Shown: positions 58,901 to 64,000 of the stretch, piece by piece
Numbering within the stretch: position 1 is the stretch's first letter
How the letters are laid out: every line of letters starts with the position of its first letter
Origin: Arenicola marina
Taxonomy: Eukaryota > Annelida > Polychaeta > Arenicolidae
Direction of reading: 5' to 3'
DNA: 64,000 nucleotides
Assembly: GCA_964019135.1 (NCBI GenBank)
Contig: OZ025263.1
Location: forward strand, 28,581,639-28,645,638
Notes under the pieces: generated by a model
What the model saw: the letters and a program-made list of their open reading frames with translations, nothing else
What the model was told of the DNA's origin: nothing
Databases searched by the model: none
Translations under genes and position numbers: made by a program

Positions 58901-61900
58901 TCTAACCACTGTCACCCCGACCACCAGTGAGTCCACAACAGGTCAGTTATCAAACTTTATCATTTTATGTTTAAAGGAAACGTATTGTCTAGAATGAAAC
59001 GGGCGTAAAACTCTAACTTCTTAAACGTCACTTTATAAGCGACATCGGCGATAATATATCGATTCTCAGCAGCTCAAAGTAGGATTGTAAGTCTGTATGC
59101 TGATTCTTTTGATAAGCACGTATGGTGCAGCGTTGTATTCTCTTTCCACCATAGTGGCGAGTACGACTAGCGCAACCAGCGCCAGCACCACTGCGGAGAG
59201 CACCACCAGCTTGACAACCCCAACGACAGTCTCGGAAACCACAAGCACCGGAACCAGTGGGACGACGACGACTTCCACCACTGCCACCCCGAACACCAGT
59301 GAGCCCACAACAGGTCAGTGATGCAACTTTATCATTTTATGTTTAAAGGAAACGTATTGTCTAGAAGGAAACGGGCGTAAAACAAACTCTAACTTCTTAA
59401 ACGTCACTTTATGAGAGACATCGGTGATAATATATCGTTTCTCAGCAGCTCAATGTATGATTGTAAGTCTGTATGCTGATTCTATTGATAAGCACGTATG
59501 GTGCAGCGTTGTATTCTTTTTCCACCATAGTGGCGAGTACGACTAGCGCAACCAGCGCCAGCACCACTGCGGAGAGCACCACCAGCTTGACAACCCCAAC
59601 GACAGTCTCGGAAACCACAAGCACCGGAACCAGTGGGACGACGACAACTCTAACCACTGTCACCCCGACCACCAGTGAGTCCACAACAGGTCACTGATAC
59701 AACTTTATCATTTAATGTTTCAAGGAAACGTATTGTCTGGAAGGAAACGGGCGTAAAACAAACTCTAACTTCTTAAACGTCACTTTATAAGCGACATCGG
59801 CGATAATATATCGATTCTCAGCAGCTCAAAGTAGGATTGTAAGTCTGTATGCTGATTCTTTTGATAAGCACGTATGGTGCAGCGTTGTATTCTCTTTCCA
59901 CCATAGTGGCGAGTACGACTAGCGCAACCAGCGCCAGCACCACTGCGGAGAGCACCACCAGCTTGACAACCCCAACGACAGTCTCGGAAACCACAAGCAC
60001 CGGGACCAGTGGGACGACGACAACTCCCACCACTGTCACCCCGACCACCAGTGAGTCCACAACGGGTCAGTGATGAAACTTTATCATTTTATGTTTAAAG
60101 GAAACGTATTGTCTAGAAGGAAACGGGCGTAAAACAAACTCTAACTTCTTAAACGTCACTTTATAAGAGACATCGGTGATAATAGATCGTTTCTCAGCAG
60201 CTCAATGTATGATTGTAAGTCTGTATGCTGATTCTTTTGATAAGCACGTATGGTGCAGCGTTGTATTCTCTTTCAACCATAGTGGCGAGTACGACTAGCG
60301 CAACCAGCGCCAGCACCACTGCGGAGAGCACCACCAGCTTGACAACCCCAACGACAGTCTCGGAAACCACAAGCACCGGAACCAGTGGGACGACGACAAC
60401 TCTAACCACTGTCACCCCGACCACCAGTGAGTCCACAACAGGTCAGTTATCAAACTTTATCATTTTATGTTTAAAGGAAACGTATTGTCTAGAAGGAAAC
60501 GGTCGTAAAACTCTAACTTCTTAAACGTCACTTTATAAGCGACATCGGCGCTAATATATCGATTCTCAGCAGCTCAAAGTAGGATTGTAAGTCTGTATGC
60601 TGATTCTTTTGATAAGCACGTATGGTGCAGCGTTGTATTCTCTTTCCATCATAGTGGCGAGTACGACTAGCGCAACCAGCGCCAGCACCACTGCGGAGAG
60701 CACCACCAGCTTGACAACCCCAACGACAGTCTCGGAAACCACAAGCACCGGAACCAGTGGGACGACGACAACTCCCACCACGGTCACCCCGACCACCAGT
60801 GAGTCCACAACAGGTCAGTGATACAACTTTATCATTTTATGTTTAATGGAAACGTATTGTCTAGAATGAAACGGGCGTAAAACAAACTCTAACTTCTTAA
60901 ACGTCACTTTATAAGCGACATCGGCGATAATATATCGATTCTCAGCAGCTCAAAGTAGGATTGTAAGTCTGTATGCTGATTCTTTTGATAAGCACGTATG
61001 GTGCAGCGTTGTATTCTCTTTCCACCATAGTGGCGAGTACGACTAGCGCAACCAGCGCCAGCACCACTGCGGAGAGCACCACCAGCTTGACAACCCCAAC
61101 GACAGTCTCGGAAACCACAAGCACCGGAACCAGTGGGACGACGACAACTCCCACCACGGTCACCCCGACCACCAGTGAGTCCACAGCAGGTCAGTGATAC
61201 AACTTTATCATTTTATGTTTAATGGAAACGTATTGTCTAGAATGAAACGGGCTTAAACTCTAACTTCTTAAACGTCACTTTATAAGCGACATCGGCGATA
61301 ATATATCGATTCTCAGCAGCTCAAAGTAGGATTGTAAGTCTGTATGCTGATTCTTTTGATAAGCACGTATGGTGCAGCGTTGTATTCTCTTTCAACCATA
61401 GTGGCGAGTACGACTAGCGCAACCAGCGCCAGCACCACTGCGGAGAGCACCACCAGCTTGACAACCCCAACGACAGTCTCGGAAACCACAAGCACCGGAA
61501 CCAGTGGGACGACGACAACTCCCACCACGGTCACCCCGACCACCAGTGAGTCCACAACAGGTCAGTTATCAAACTTTATCATTTTATGTTTAAAGGAAAC
61601 GTATTGTCTAGAAGGAAACGGTCGTAAAACTCTAACTTCTTAAACGTCACTTTATAAGCGACATCGGCGCTAATATATCGATTCTCAGCAGCTCAAAGTA
61701 GGATTGTAAGTCTGTATGCTGATTCTTTTGATAAGCACGTATGGTGCAGCGTTGTATTCTCTTTCCACCATAGTGGCGAGTACGACTAGCGCAACCAGCG
61801 CCAGCACCACTGCGGAGAGCACCACCAGCTTGACAACCCCAACGACAGTCTCGGAAACCACAAGCACCGGAACCAGTGGGACGACGACAACTCCCACCAC

Positions 61901-63800
61901 GGTCACCCCGACCACCAGTGAGTCCACAACAGGTCAGTGATACAACTTTATCATTTTATGTTTAATGGAAACGTATTGTCTAGAATGAAACGGGCGTAAA
62001 ACAAACTCTAACTTCTTAAACGTCACTTTATAAGCGACATCGGCGATAATATATCGATTCTCAGCAGCTCAAAGTAGGATTGTAAGTCTGTATGCTGATT
62101 CTTTTGATAAGCACGTATGGTGCAGCGTTGTATTCTCTTTCCACCATAGTGGCGAGTACGACTAGCGCAACCAGCGCCAGCACCACTGCGGAGAGCACCA
62201 CCAGCTTGACAACCCCAACGACAGTCTCGGAAACCACAAGCACCGGAACCAGTGGGACGACGACAACTCCCACCACGGTCACCCCGACCACCAGTGAGTC
62301 CACAGCAGGTCAGTGATACAACTTTATCATTTTATGTTTAATGGAAACGTATTGTCTAGAATGAAACGGGCGTAAAACTCTAACTTCTTAAACGTCACTT
62401 TATAAGCGACATCGGCGATAATATATCGATTCTCAGCAGCTCAAAGTAGGATTGTAAGTCTGTATGCTGATTCTTTTGATAAGCACGTATGGTGCAGCGT
62501 TGTATTCTCTTTCAACCATAGTGGCGAGTACGACTAGCGCAACCAGCGCCAGCACCACTGCGGAGGGCACCACCAGCTTGACAACCCCAACGACAGTCTC
62601 GGAAACCACAAGCACCGGAACCAGTGGGACGACGACAACTCCCACCACGGTCACCCCGACCACCAGTGAGTCCACAACAGGTCAGTTATCAAACTTTATC
62701 ATTTTATGTTTAAAGGAAACGTATTGTCTAGAAGGAAACGGGCGTAAAACTCTAACTTCTTAAACGTCACTTTATAAGCGACATCGGCGCTAATATATCG
62801 ATTCTCAGCAGCTCAAAGTAGGATTGTAAGTCTGTATGCTGATTCTTTTGATAAGCACGTATGGTGCAGCGTTGTATTCTCTTTCCACCATAGTGGCGAG
62901 TACGACTAGCGCAACCAGCCCCAGCACCACTGCGGAGAGCACCACCAGCTTGACAACCCCAACGACAGTCTCGGAAACCACAAGCACCGGAACCAGTGGG
63001 ACGACGACAACTCCCACCACGGTCACCCCGACCACCAGTGAGTCCACAGCAGGTCAGTGATACAACTTTATCATTTTATGTTTAATGGAAACGTATTGTC
63101 TAGAATGAAACGGGCGTAAAACTCTAACTTCTTAAACGTCACTTTATAAGCGACATCGGCGATAATATATCGATTCTCAGCAGCTCAAAGTAGGATTGTA
63201 AGTATGTATGCTGATTCTTTTGATAAGCACGTATGGTGCAGCGTTGTATTCTCTTTCCACCATAGTGGCGAGTATGACTAGCGCAACCAGCGCCAGCACC
63301 ACTGCGGAGAGCACCATCAGCTTGACAACCCCAACGACAGTCTCGGAAACCACAAGCACCGGAACCAGTGGGACGACGACAACTTCCACCACTGTCACCC
63401 CGACCACCAGTGAGTCCACAACAGGTCAGTGATACAACTGTATCATTTTATGTTTAAAGGAAACGTATTGTCTAGAAGGAAACGGGCGTAAAACAAACTC
63501 TAACTTCTTAAAGGTCACTTTATAAGCGACATCGGCGATAATATATCGATTCTCAGCAGCTCAAAGTAGGATTGTAAGTCTGTATGCTGATTCTTTTGAT
63601 AAGCACGTATGGTGCAGCGTTGTATTCTCTTTCCACCATAGTGGCGAGTACGACTAGCGCAACCAGCGCCAGCACCACTGCGGAGAGCACCACCAGCTTG
63701 ACAACCCCAACGACAGTCTCGGAAACCACAAGCACCGGAACCAGTGGGACGACGACGACTTCCACCACTGCCACCCCGAACACCAGTGAGCCCACAACAG
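16592..63800 (+). CDS. Giant secreted mucin-like protein, 88 exons in window, 3' incomplete
   Basis: Predicted heavily O-glycosylated extracellular polymer. Exons: 16592-16970, 17916-18038, 21223-21345, 21813-22361, 22725-22883, then 83 cassette exons from 23268 to 63800. All introns are phase 1, so the exons join in frame: about 14.4 kb of coding sequence, ~4,800 codons. The consensus 53-residue cassette has 26 Thr and 11 Ser, three Glu, and no Cys, Lys, Arg or aromatic residue. Intron retention gives a stop within a few to 25 codons, so splicing must be accurate. No von Willebrand, cystine-knot or membrane segment is in the window; the C-terminus lies beyond it. Mucin character is inferred from composition. 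Confidence 0.8.
17114..17705. mobile_element. Foldback (long-inverted-repeat) element in mucin intron 1
   Basis: The two halves are inverted copies of each other: CCAGGCTGTCAATCATTCA at 17114 mirrors the right end at 17705, and GTCGGACAAACAAG, GGGCGGGGCTTAGTG and CGGTCTATTG recur inverted inward. Arms are about 285 bp, diverged, with a short centre near 17400-17440. No coding capacity. No clear target duplication. Confidence 0.8.
17916..18038 (+). CDS. Mucin exon 2 (Cys-containing)
   Basis: 123 nt, acceptor gatag, donor gttagt, phase 1-1. Encodes RVSSLSTSSESTSEST, CIVICQ, then TTSTPTTVTSATSPSTT. Paralogous to exon 3. The CxxxC pair is unusual in an otherwise Cys-free Ser/Thr-rich protein. 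Confidence 0.75.
18389..18730 (-). pseudogene. LINE C-terminal CCHC fragment
   Basis: Encodes RLRCGSYRLRIEIRRW and CQLCNSGDIETEEHFLFKC, the Cys/His cluster downstream of RT in many LINEs. Confidence 0.8.
19236..19794 (-). pseudogene. LINE reverse transcriptase palm fragments
   Basis: 19794-19609 carries LKAFDRIPH (motif A region). An extra T in a T-run appears to shift the frame right at motif A. 19493-19236 carries LLFADDSVICAD, the catalytic FADD box, then LAKTKVVVFRNGG. Confidence 0.88.
19888..20187 (-). pseudogene. LINE reverse transcriptase, N-terminal fragment
   Basis: Encodes APGCDGLIIALLP, GWVKAILCPIVKGGDK and NNYRGIS, matching RT motifs 0-2 (PG.DG, the W....PI.KG segment, NYR.IS). 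Confidence 0.9.
20371..20661 (-). pseudogene. LINE linker fragment between endonuclease and RT
   Basis: Encodes PWWDNHLAECKRQRE followed by a Lys/Glu-rich helical stretch, the usual segment preceding LINE reverse transcriptase. Confidence 0.65.
20820..21090 (-). pseudogene. LINE endonuclease (EEP) C-terminal fragment
   Basis: Encodes DWCVNKFGQQLIDLCTSL, VNGRKESDRMGEFTSCTQN, then DYCICSSSFFEM, typical of the last third of the LINE endonuclease domain. N-terminal catalytic residues are absent because of the 5' truncation. Confidence 0.75.
21223..21345 (+). CDS. Mucin exon 3 (Cys-containing)
   Basis: 123 nt, acceptor gttag, donor gttagt, phase 1-1. Encodes TASVSSLSTNAESTSVTT, CTVICQ, then STSTPTTVTPQSTT. 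Clear duplicate of exon 2 with the CxxxC motif kept. Confidence 0.78.
21346..21812 (+). other. Mucin intron 3
   Basis: Its first ~130 nt (GCAATACAAAT.., GTCTCGTAACCGTGG) resemble 22554-22690 in intron 4, evidence of intron-plus-exon duplication. No exon seen. Confidence 0.5.
21813..22361 (+). CDS. Mucin exon 4: large exon with 26-residue repeats
   Basis: 549 nt after acceptor ctttgcag, ending CCTA at donor gtaagt, phase 1-1. Contains four to five 78-nt repeats encoding TTSGT.LS.ETTTGTTEST followed by (V/E)TETTGV, then a non-repeated stretch with SLPTDVTSPSIAPTSTLS. Acidic (Glu) and Thr-rich; no Cys. Confidence 0.8.
22457..22490 (+). pseudogene. Decayed mucin exon relic in intron 4
   Basis: TAATAG/TGCCGTGTATCTCAAGTG resembles the start of exon 5 (TAATAG/TGCCGGGTACCACCAGTG) but degenerates at once. 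The flanking intron is also duplicated. Confidence 0.35.
22725..22883 (+). CDS. Mucin exon 5, 159 nt, ancestor-like cassette
   Basis: Acceptor ttaatag, donor gttagt, phase 1-1. Exactly the length of the array cassettes and similar in layout: TTSVSSLSTNLESTTSVTT, PTSVSESTSTVTSE, PTTVTPT. It begins like exons 2-3 (VSSLST) and continues like the array, so it links the two exon types. Confidence 0.78.
22962..23157. repeat. ~161-bp satellite unit, 1.2 copies
   Basis: Same unit as the array at 32701-33718 (phrases GGGCATGCGCGAAGG, TCGATTTGGAGGAGAAGTAGG, TATTTCGGGTACAAATGG). It runs directly into the cassette intron phrase AGCGACATCGGCG. Confidence 0.85.
23268..23426 (+). CDS. Mucin cassette exon, first of the array
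   Basis: 159 nt, acceptor ccaccatag, donor gtcagt, phase 1-1. Encodes the 53-residue unit with one Thr-to-Ala change (VASTASATS). Confidence 0.85.
23560..24250. repeat. Left subterminal 85-bp tandem repeats
   Basis: About eight copies. The ATG of the ACCATGG-like core recurs at 23616, 23701, 23786, 23871, 23956, 24041, 24123 and 24208. Each unit holds GACGTC palindromes and TTCGCGACGTCGTAACGACG. Confidence 0.93.
24291..24296 (-). terminator. Polyadenylation signal for the DUF4806-like gene
   Basis: AATAAA on the minus strand about 210 nt beyond the stop codon and just before the subterminal repeats begin. Confidence 0.5.
24507..24619 (-). CDS. DUF4806-like terminal exon
   Basis: 113 nt after acceptor tgtttcag, ending RKK and TAG. 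Encodes the C-terminal helix and a Gly/Lys/Arg tail that could act as a nuclear localisation signal (inference). Confidence 0.6.
24507..26052 (-). CDS. DUF4806-like gene, last three exons
   Basis: Three minus-strand exons (26052-25988, 25659-25565, 24619-24507) with consensus borders and matching phases encode one continuous segment ending in a stop. Residue pattern: VQRLSLIRGKQLSNTVQEIM, then TNEVMATFNLKGCNGKRAF..T.LFKVV, then a helix SQVSATEAEICTAMSQHL and a basic tail SGGGGRKK. The order (short helix, LTNE..A..NW/L.G..GK.AF, basic tail) matches my memory of DUF4806 domains, of unknown function and often multi-copy in invertebrates and fish. Upstream exons were not found. The gene lies wholly inside the TIR element and is probably part of it rather than host DNA. 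Confidence 0.6.
24813..24942. mobile_element. MITE-like palindrome, ~130 bp
   Basis: Left arm GTGGCGGATTTCACGAACG and CAGTTTAGCCG; right arm CGGCTAAACT and TTCGTGAAATAGGCCAC is its inverse. It lies in the last intron of the DUF4806-like gene. No clear target duplication. Confidence 0.75.
24943..25564. other. AT-rich intron of the DUF4806-like gene
   Basis: No exon, repeat or RNA signal seen. Confidence 0.4.
25565..25659 (-). CDS. DUF4806-like core exon
   Basis: 95 nt between acceptor ctcgcag and donor gtaagt. Encodes TMTNEVMATFNLKGCNGKRA, the most diagnostic piece; phase 2 in, phase 1 out, splitting an Asp codon. Confidence 0.65.
25988..26052 (-). CDS. DUF4806-like exon (N-terminal of the three)
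   Basis: 65 nt between acceptor attccag and donor gtgaat; phase 0 in, phase 2 out, splitting an Arg codon. Confidence 0.55.
26225..26810. repeat. Degenerate ~110-120 bp tandem repeat
   Basis: The phrase ACAGCTGACTGCGGCCTA-like (variants GCTGAGTGCGGCCTTAG, GCGGACTGCAGCCTTG, GTTGACTGCAACCTAG, GCTGACTACAGTCTAG) recurs, each followed by AAAATATAATTCT and ACACAATTAAATAT. Confidence 0.65.
27030..27955. repeat. Palindromic TACCATGGTA/TTTACCATGGTAAA tract
   Basis: Dozens of overlapping ACCATGGT and AAATTTACCATGG motifs on both strands, with variants CTATAG and CATGGGCATGG. The spacing is irregular, so it is not a simple tandem repeat; nearly every segment can pair with another as a hairpin. Confidence 0.9.
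27956..29173. other. AT-rich interior of the TIR element
   Basis: A TATATA-rich stretch lies near 27960-27995. A possible minus-strand exon start (acceptor tgttacag, near 28487) opens short frames with no recognisable domain. Nothing else supported. Confidence 0.35.
29179..29827. repeat. Pair of inverted repeats, 26 bp with two mismatches
   Basis: GGTAAATCACCGATGTACTT.. (29179-29204) mirrors 29802-29827. GATCGGAAG is iterated at the right copy. Between them lie TTAGCCAA/TTGGCTAA iterations (29318-29370). Probably a nested small element. Confidence 0.6.
30090..30165 (-). promoter_or_regulatory. Possible promoter inside the TIR element
   Basis: CGCGCATGCGCC (30103-30114) resembles an NRF1 site. 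TGGCAGCTGCCACCTGGTGGCGC follows, a palindrome running into a CTCF-like core. A leftward donor (AAAG/gtaaga, near 30004) could end a short first exon of the minus-strand gene. Function inferred only. Confidence 0.3.
30415..32240. repeat. Right subterminal 100-bp tandem repeats
   Basis: About 17 copies, 100-bp period in the left part (GTGACCAAAG at 30471, 30571, 30671, then 30871, 30971), with 26-bp internal duplications near 31040 and 31360. Each unit has several GACGTC palindromes. A second-order repeat of ~315 bp (31103 vs 31418) is visible. Confidence 0.93.
32380..32538 (+). CDS. Mucin cassette exon, second of the array
   Basis: First cassette right of the TIR element. 159 nt, phase 1-1, typical acceptor ccaccatag and donor gtcagt; encodes TVTSTTSEST near its end. 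Confidence 0.85.
32701..33718. repeat. 161-162 bp satellite array, ~6.3 copies
   Basis: TATTTCGGGTACAAATGG-like phrases start at 32701, 32862, 33023, 33185, 33347, 33509 and 33671. It lies in a mucin intron and ends TTTTCTATAAGCGACATC, merging with normal cassette intron sequence. Confidence 0.95.
33837..36495 (+). CDS. Mucin cassettes block A (8 exons, two shortened)
   Basis: 159-nt exons start at 33837, 34209, 34584, 34957, 35649 and 36021; 99-nt exons are 35333-35431 and 36397-36495. Variants: STYTG in 34584, TVTLTTS in 34957, TSRTTTT (Gly to Arg) in 35649 and 36021. Introns are ~213-219 nt. Confidence 0.85.
35333..35431 (+). CDS. Shortened mucin cassette (99 nt)
   Basis: Lacks 60 nt, in frame, between two AGCACC hexamers of the full cassette, so the protein reads SASTGTSG. 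The donor is gttagt and the end is TSKSTT. Confidence 0.85.
36397..36495 (+). CDS. Shortened mucin cassette (99 nt), second copy
   Basis: Same 60-nt deletion at the same AGCACC repeats, but with VASMTSA at the start, TSEST at the end and a gtcagt donor. Confidence 0.85.
36713..39858 (+). CDS. Mucin cassettes block B (9-exon higher-order unit, copy 1)
   Basis: Exon starts: 36713, 37089, 37461, 37836, 38208, 38580, 38952, 39328, 39700; each is 159 nt. Marker variants in order: ARTT with TSKSTT and a gttagt donor; AERTT; TTISETT with PATV; consensus; GCCACC early codon change; AERTT; consensus; TSTTTEST; TTSTTVTP. Each exon of block C lies 3363 bp to the right of its counterpart. Confidence 0.87.
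40076..43221 (+). CDS. Mucin cassettes block C (9-exon higher-order unit, copy 2)
   Basis: Exon starts: 40076, 40452, 40824, 41199, 41571, 41943, 42315, 42691, 43063; each is 159 nt. The marker variants follow the same order as block B, with only a handful of differences seen (e.g. TNEST in 41571, PTTV instead of PATV in 40824). Confidence 0.87.
43439..48829 (+). CDS. Mucin cassettes block D (15 exons)
   Basis: Exon starts: 43439, 43815, 44187, 44563, 44939, 45311, 45687, 46059, 46431, 46803, 47175, 47547, 47923, 48295, 48671; each is 159 nt. Markers: LTSPTT (43439); ATPNTSEPTT (44187); ASMTS with ESTISL (46059 and 47547); ESTISL alone (48295); ESTA endings (46431, 47175, 47923). 45687 ends ACAACGG before the donor. 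Confidence 0.87.
49047..52577 (+). CDS. Mucin cassettes block E (10 exons)
   Basis: Exon starts: 49047, 49419, 49795, 50171, 50543, 50919, 51295, 51671, 52043, 52419; each is 159 nt. A three-exon pattern repeats: STISATS with TSTTSEST (49047, 50171; related 51671), consensus (49419, 50543, 52043), VSESTST (49795, 51295). 52419 has LTSPTT. Introns use a GATACTCAGCGGCTCAATT variant. Confidence 0.87.
52791..58941 (+). CDS. Mucin cassettes block F (17 exons)
   Basis: Exon starts: 52791, 53167, 53543, 53919, 54291, 54667, 55039, 55411, 55783, 56159, 56531, 56903, 57279, 57655, 58031, 58407, 58783; each is 159 nt. Markers: ATPNTSEPTT (52791); STAAEST (53543); ESTA endings (54667, 55411, 56159); ATSPSTT (55411); ASMTS (55783); STISATS (57655); LTSPTT (58407); TTSLTTV (58783). 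Confidence 0.87.
59155..63800 (+). CDS. Mucin cassettes block G (13 exons, runs off the window)
   Basis: Exon starts: 59155, 59531, 59907, 60283, 60655, 61031, 61402, 61774, 62150, 62522, 62894, 63266, 63642; each is 159 nt. It repeats the marker order of block F: ATPNTSEPTT (59155), ESTA (61031, 62150, 62894), ATSPSTT (62894), ASMTS (63266), then ATPNTSEPTT again (63642). 61774-62150 duplicate the 60655-61031 pair. 62522 has AEGTT. The intron at 63801-64000 already shows the TTCTATTGATAAG variant that precedes 59531. Confidence 0.87.
59531..59689 (+). CDS. Mucin cassette with weakened splice donor
   Basis: Ordinary 159-nt coding cassette, but its 5' splice site reads ACAACAG/gtcact instead of gtcagt. 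The +5 G, important for U1 pairing, is lost, so this exon may be skipped or its intron retained. Confidence 0.8.
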
Positions 63801-64000
63801 GTCAGTGATGCAACTTTATCATTTTATGTTTAAAGGAAACGTATTGTCTAGAAGGAAACGGGCGTAAAACAAACTCTAACTTCTTAAACGTCACTTTATG
63901 AGAGACATCGGTGATAATATATCGTTTCTCAGCAGCTCAATGTATGATTGTAAGTCTGTATGCTGATTCTATTGATAAGCACGTATGGTGCAGCGTTGTA

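Larger units (their letters stand above)
33719..64000 (+). repeat. 372-376 bp tandem array (exon plus intron unit)
   Basis: 81 exon-plus-intron units in direct orientation, continuing past the window. The period is mostly 372 or 376; the 4-bp difference is an AAAC indel in GTAAAACAAACTCTAAC vs GTAAAACTCTAAC. Introns are as conserved as exons, indicating whole-unit amplification and homogenisation rather than selection on coding sequence alone. Antisense Val-rich frames (about 80 codons per unit) are by-products. Confidence 0.97.

Noticed and set aside
33748..63795. About 80 minus-strand Val-rich ORFs (MDSLVVGVTVV-type), one per repeat unit
   Set aside because: They are antisense to the cassette exons, arise from the same conserved DNA, and have no splice logic. 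The plus-strand frame has matching phases and splice sites throughout.
23210..63808. 74-99 codon plus-strand ORFs beginning MLILLIS.. in every unit, as if each were a small secreted protein
   Set aside because: The N-terminal part is the intron's 3' end including the polypyrimidine tract and AG. The stop comes right after the GT donor. The units are exons of one gene, not separate genes.

Overview
This is eukaryotic, metazoan genomic DNA: split genes with consensus GT-AG introns, a 5'-truncated LINE, foldback elements, many minisatellites and a large tandem exon array. The beta-mannosidase exon structure, the TGACCTTGACCTT-type repeats and the repeat density suggest a marine invertebrate. An invertebrate deuterostome such as a cephalochordate is my guess, but the species cannot be fixed from sequence alone.

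Layout. (1) 1-9.1 kb, minus strand: the first eight coding exons of a lysosomal beta-mannosidase gene (MANBA, GH2). Intron phases join perfectly from the signal peptide to the start of the catalytic barrel; the rest of the gene lies left of the window. A 57-bp minisatellite has copied the end of coding exon 4 with its splice donor ten times. (2) 9-16.5 kb, intergenic: G/C-rich low-complexity DNA, a possible short terminal exon between 26-bp inverted repeats, a 27-bp minisatellite, a tRNA-like sequence and degenerate repeats carrying TGACCTTGA motifs. (3) 16.6 kb to the window end, plus strand: one very large mucin-like gene. It has a signal-peptide exon with 15-residue repeats, four further upstream Ser/Thr-rich exons, and then 83 homologous cassette exons (81 of 159 nt, two of 99 nt) on a 372-376 bp period. 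All introns are phase 1, so any cassette can be skipped without a frameshift. The array runs off the right edge.

Mobile DNA has colonised the mucin introns: a ~590-bp foldback in intron 1, a dead LINE in intron 2, and an 8.7-kb terminal-inverted-repeat element (23528-32261) between the first two cassettes. The neighbouring introns serve as empty-site controls for that insertion. The element has long ACGTCG-based subterminal repeat arrays (85-bp period left, 100-bp period right), a strongly palindromic TACCATGGTA-type tract, and the last three exons of a minus-strand gene resembling the DUF4806 family.

The most unusual systems are the mucin exon array, with visible higher-order duplications, crossover junctions and microhomology deletions, and the large DUF4806-bearing element inside it.
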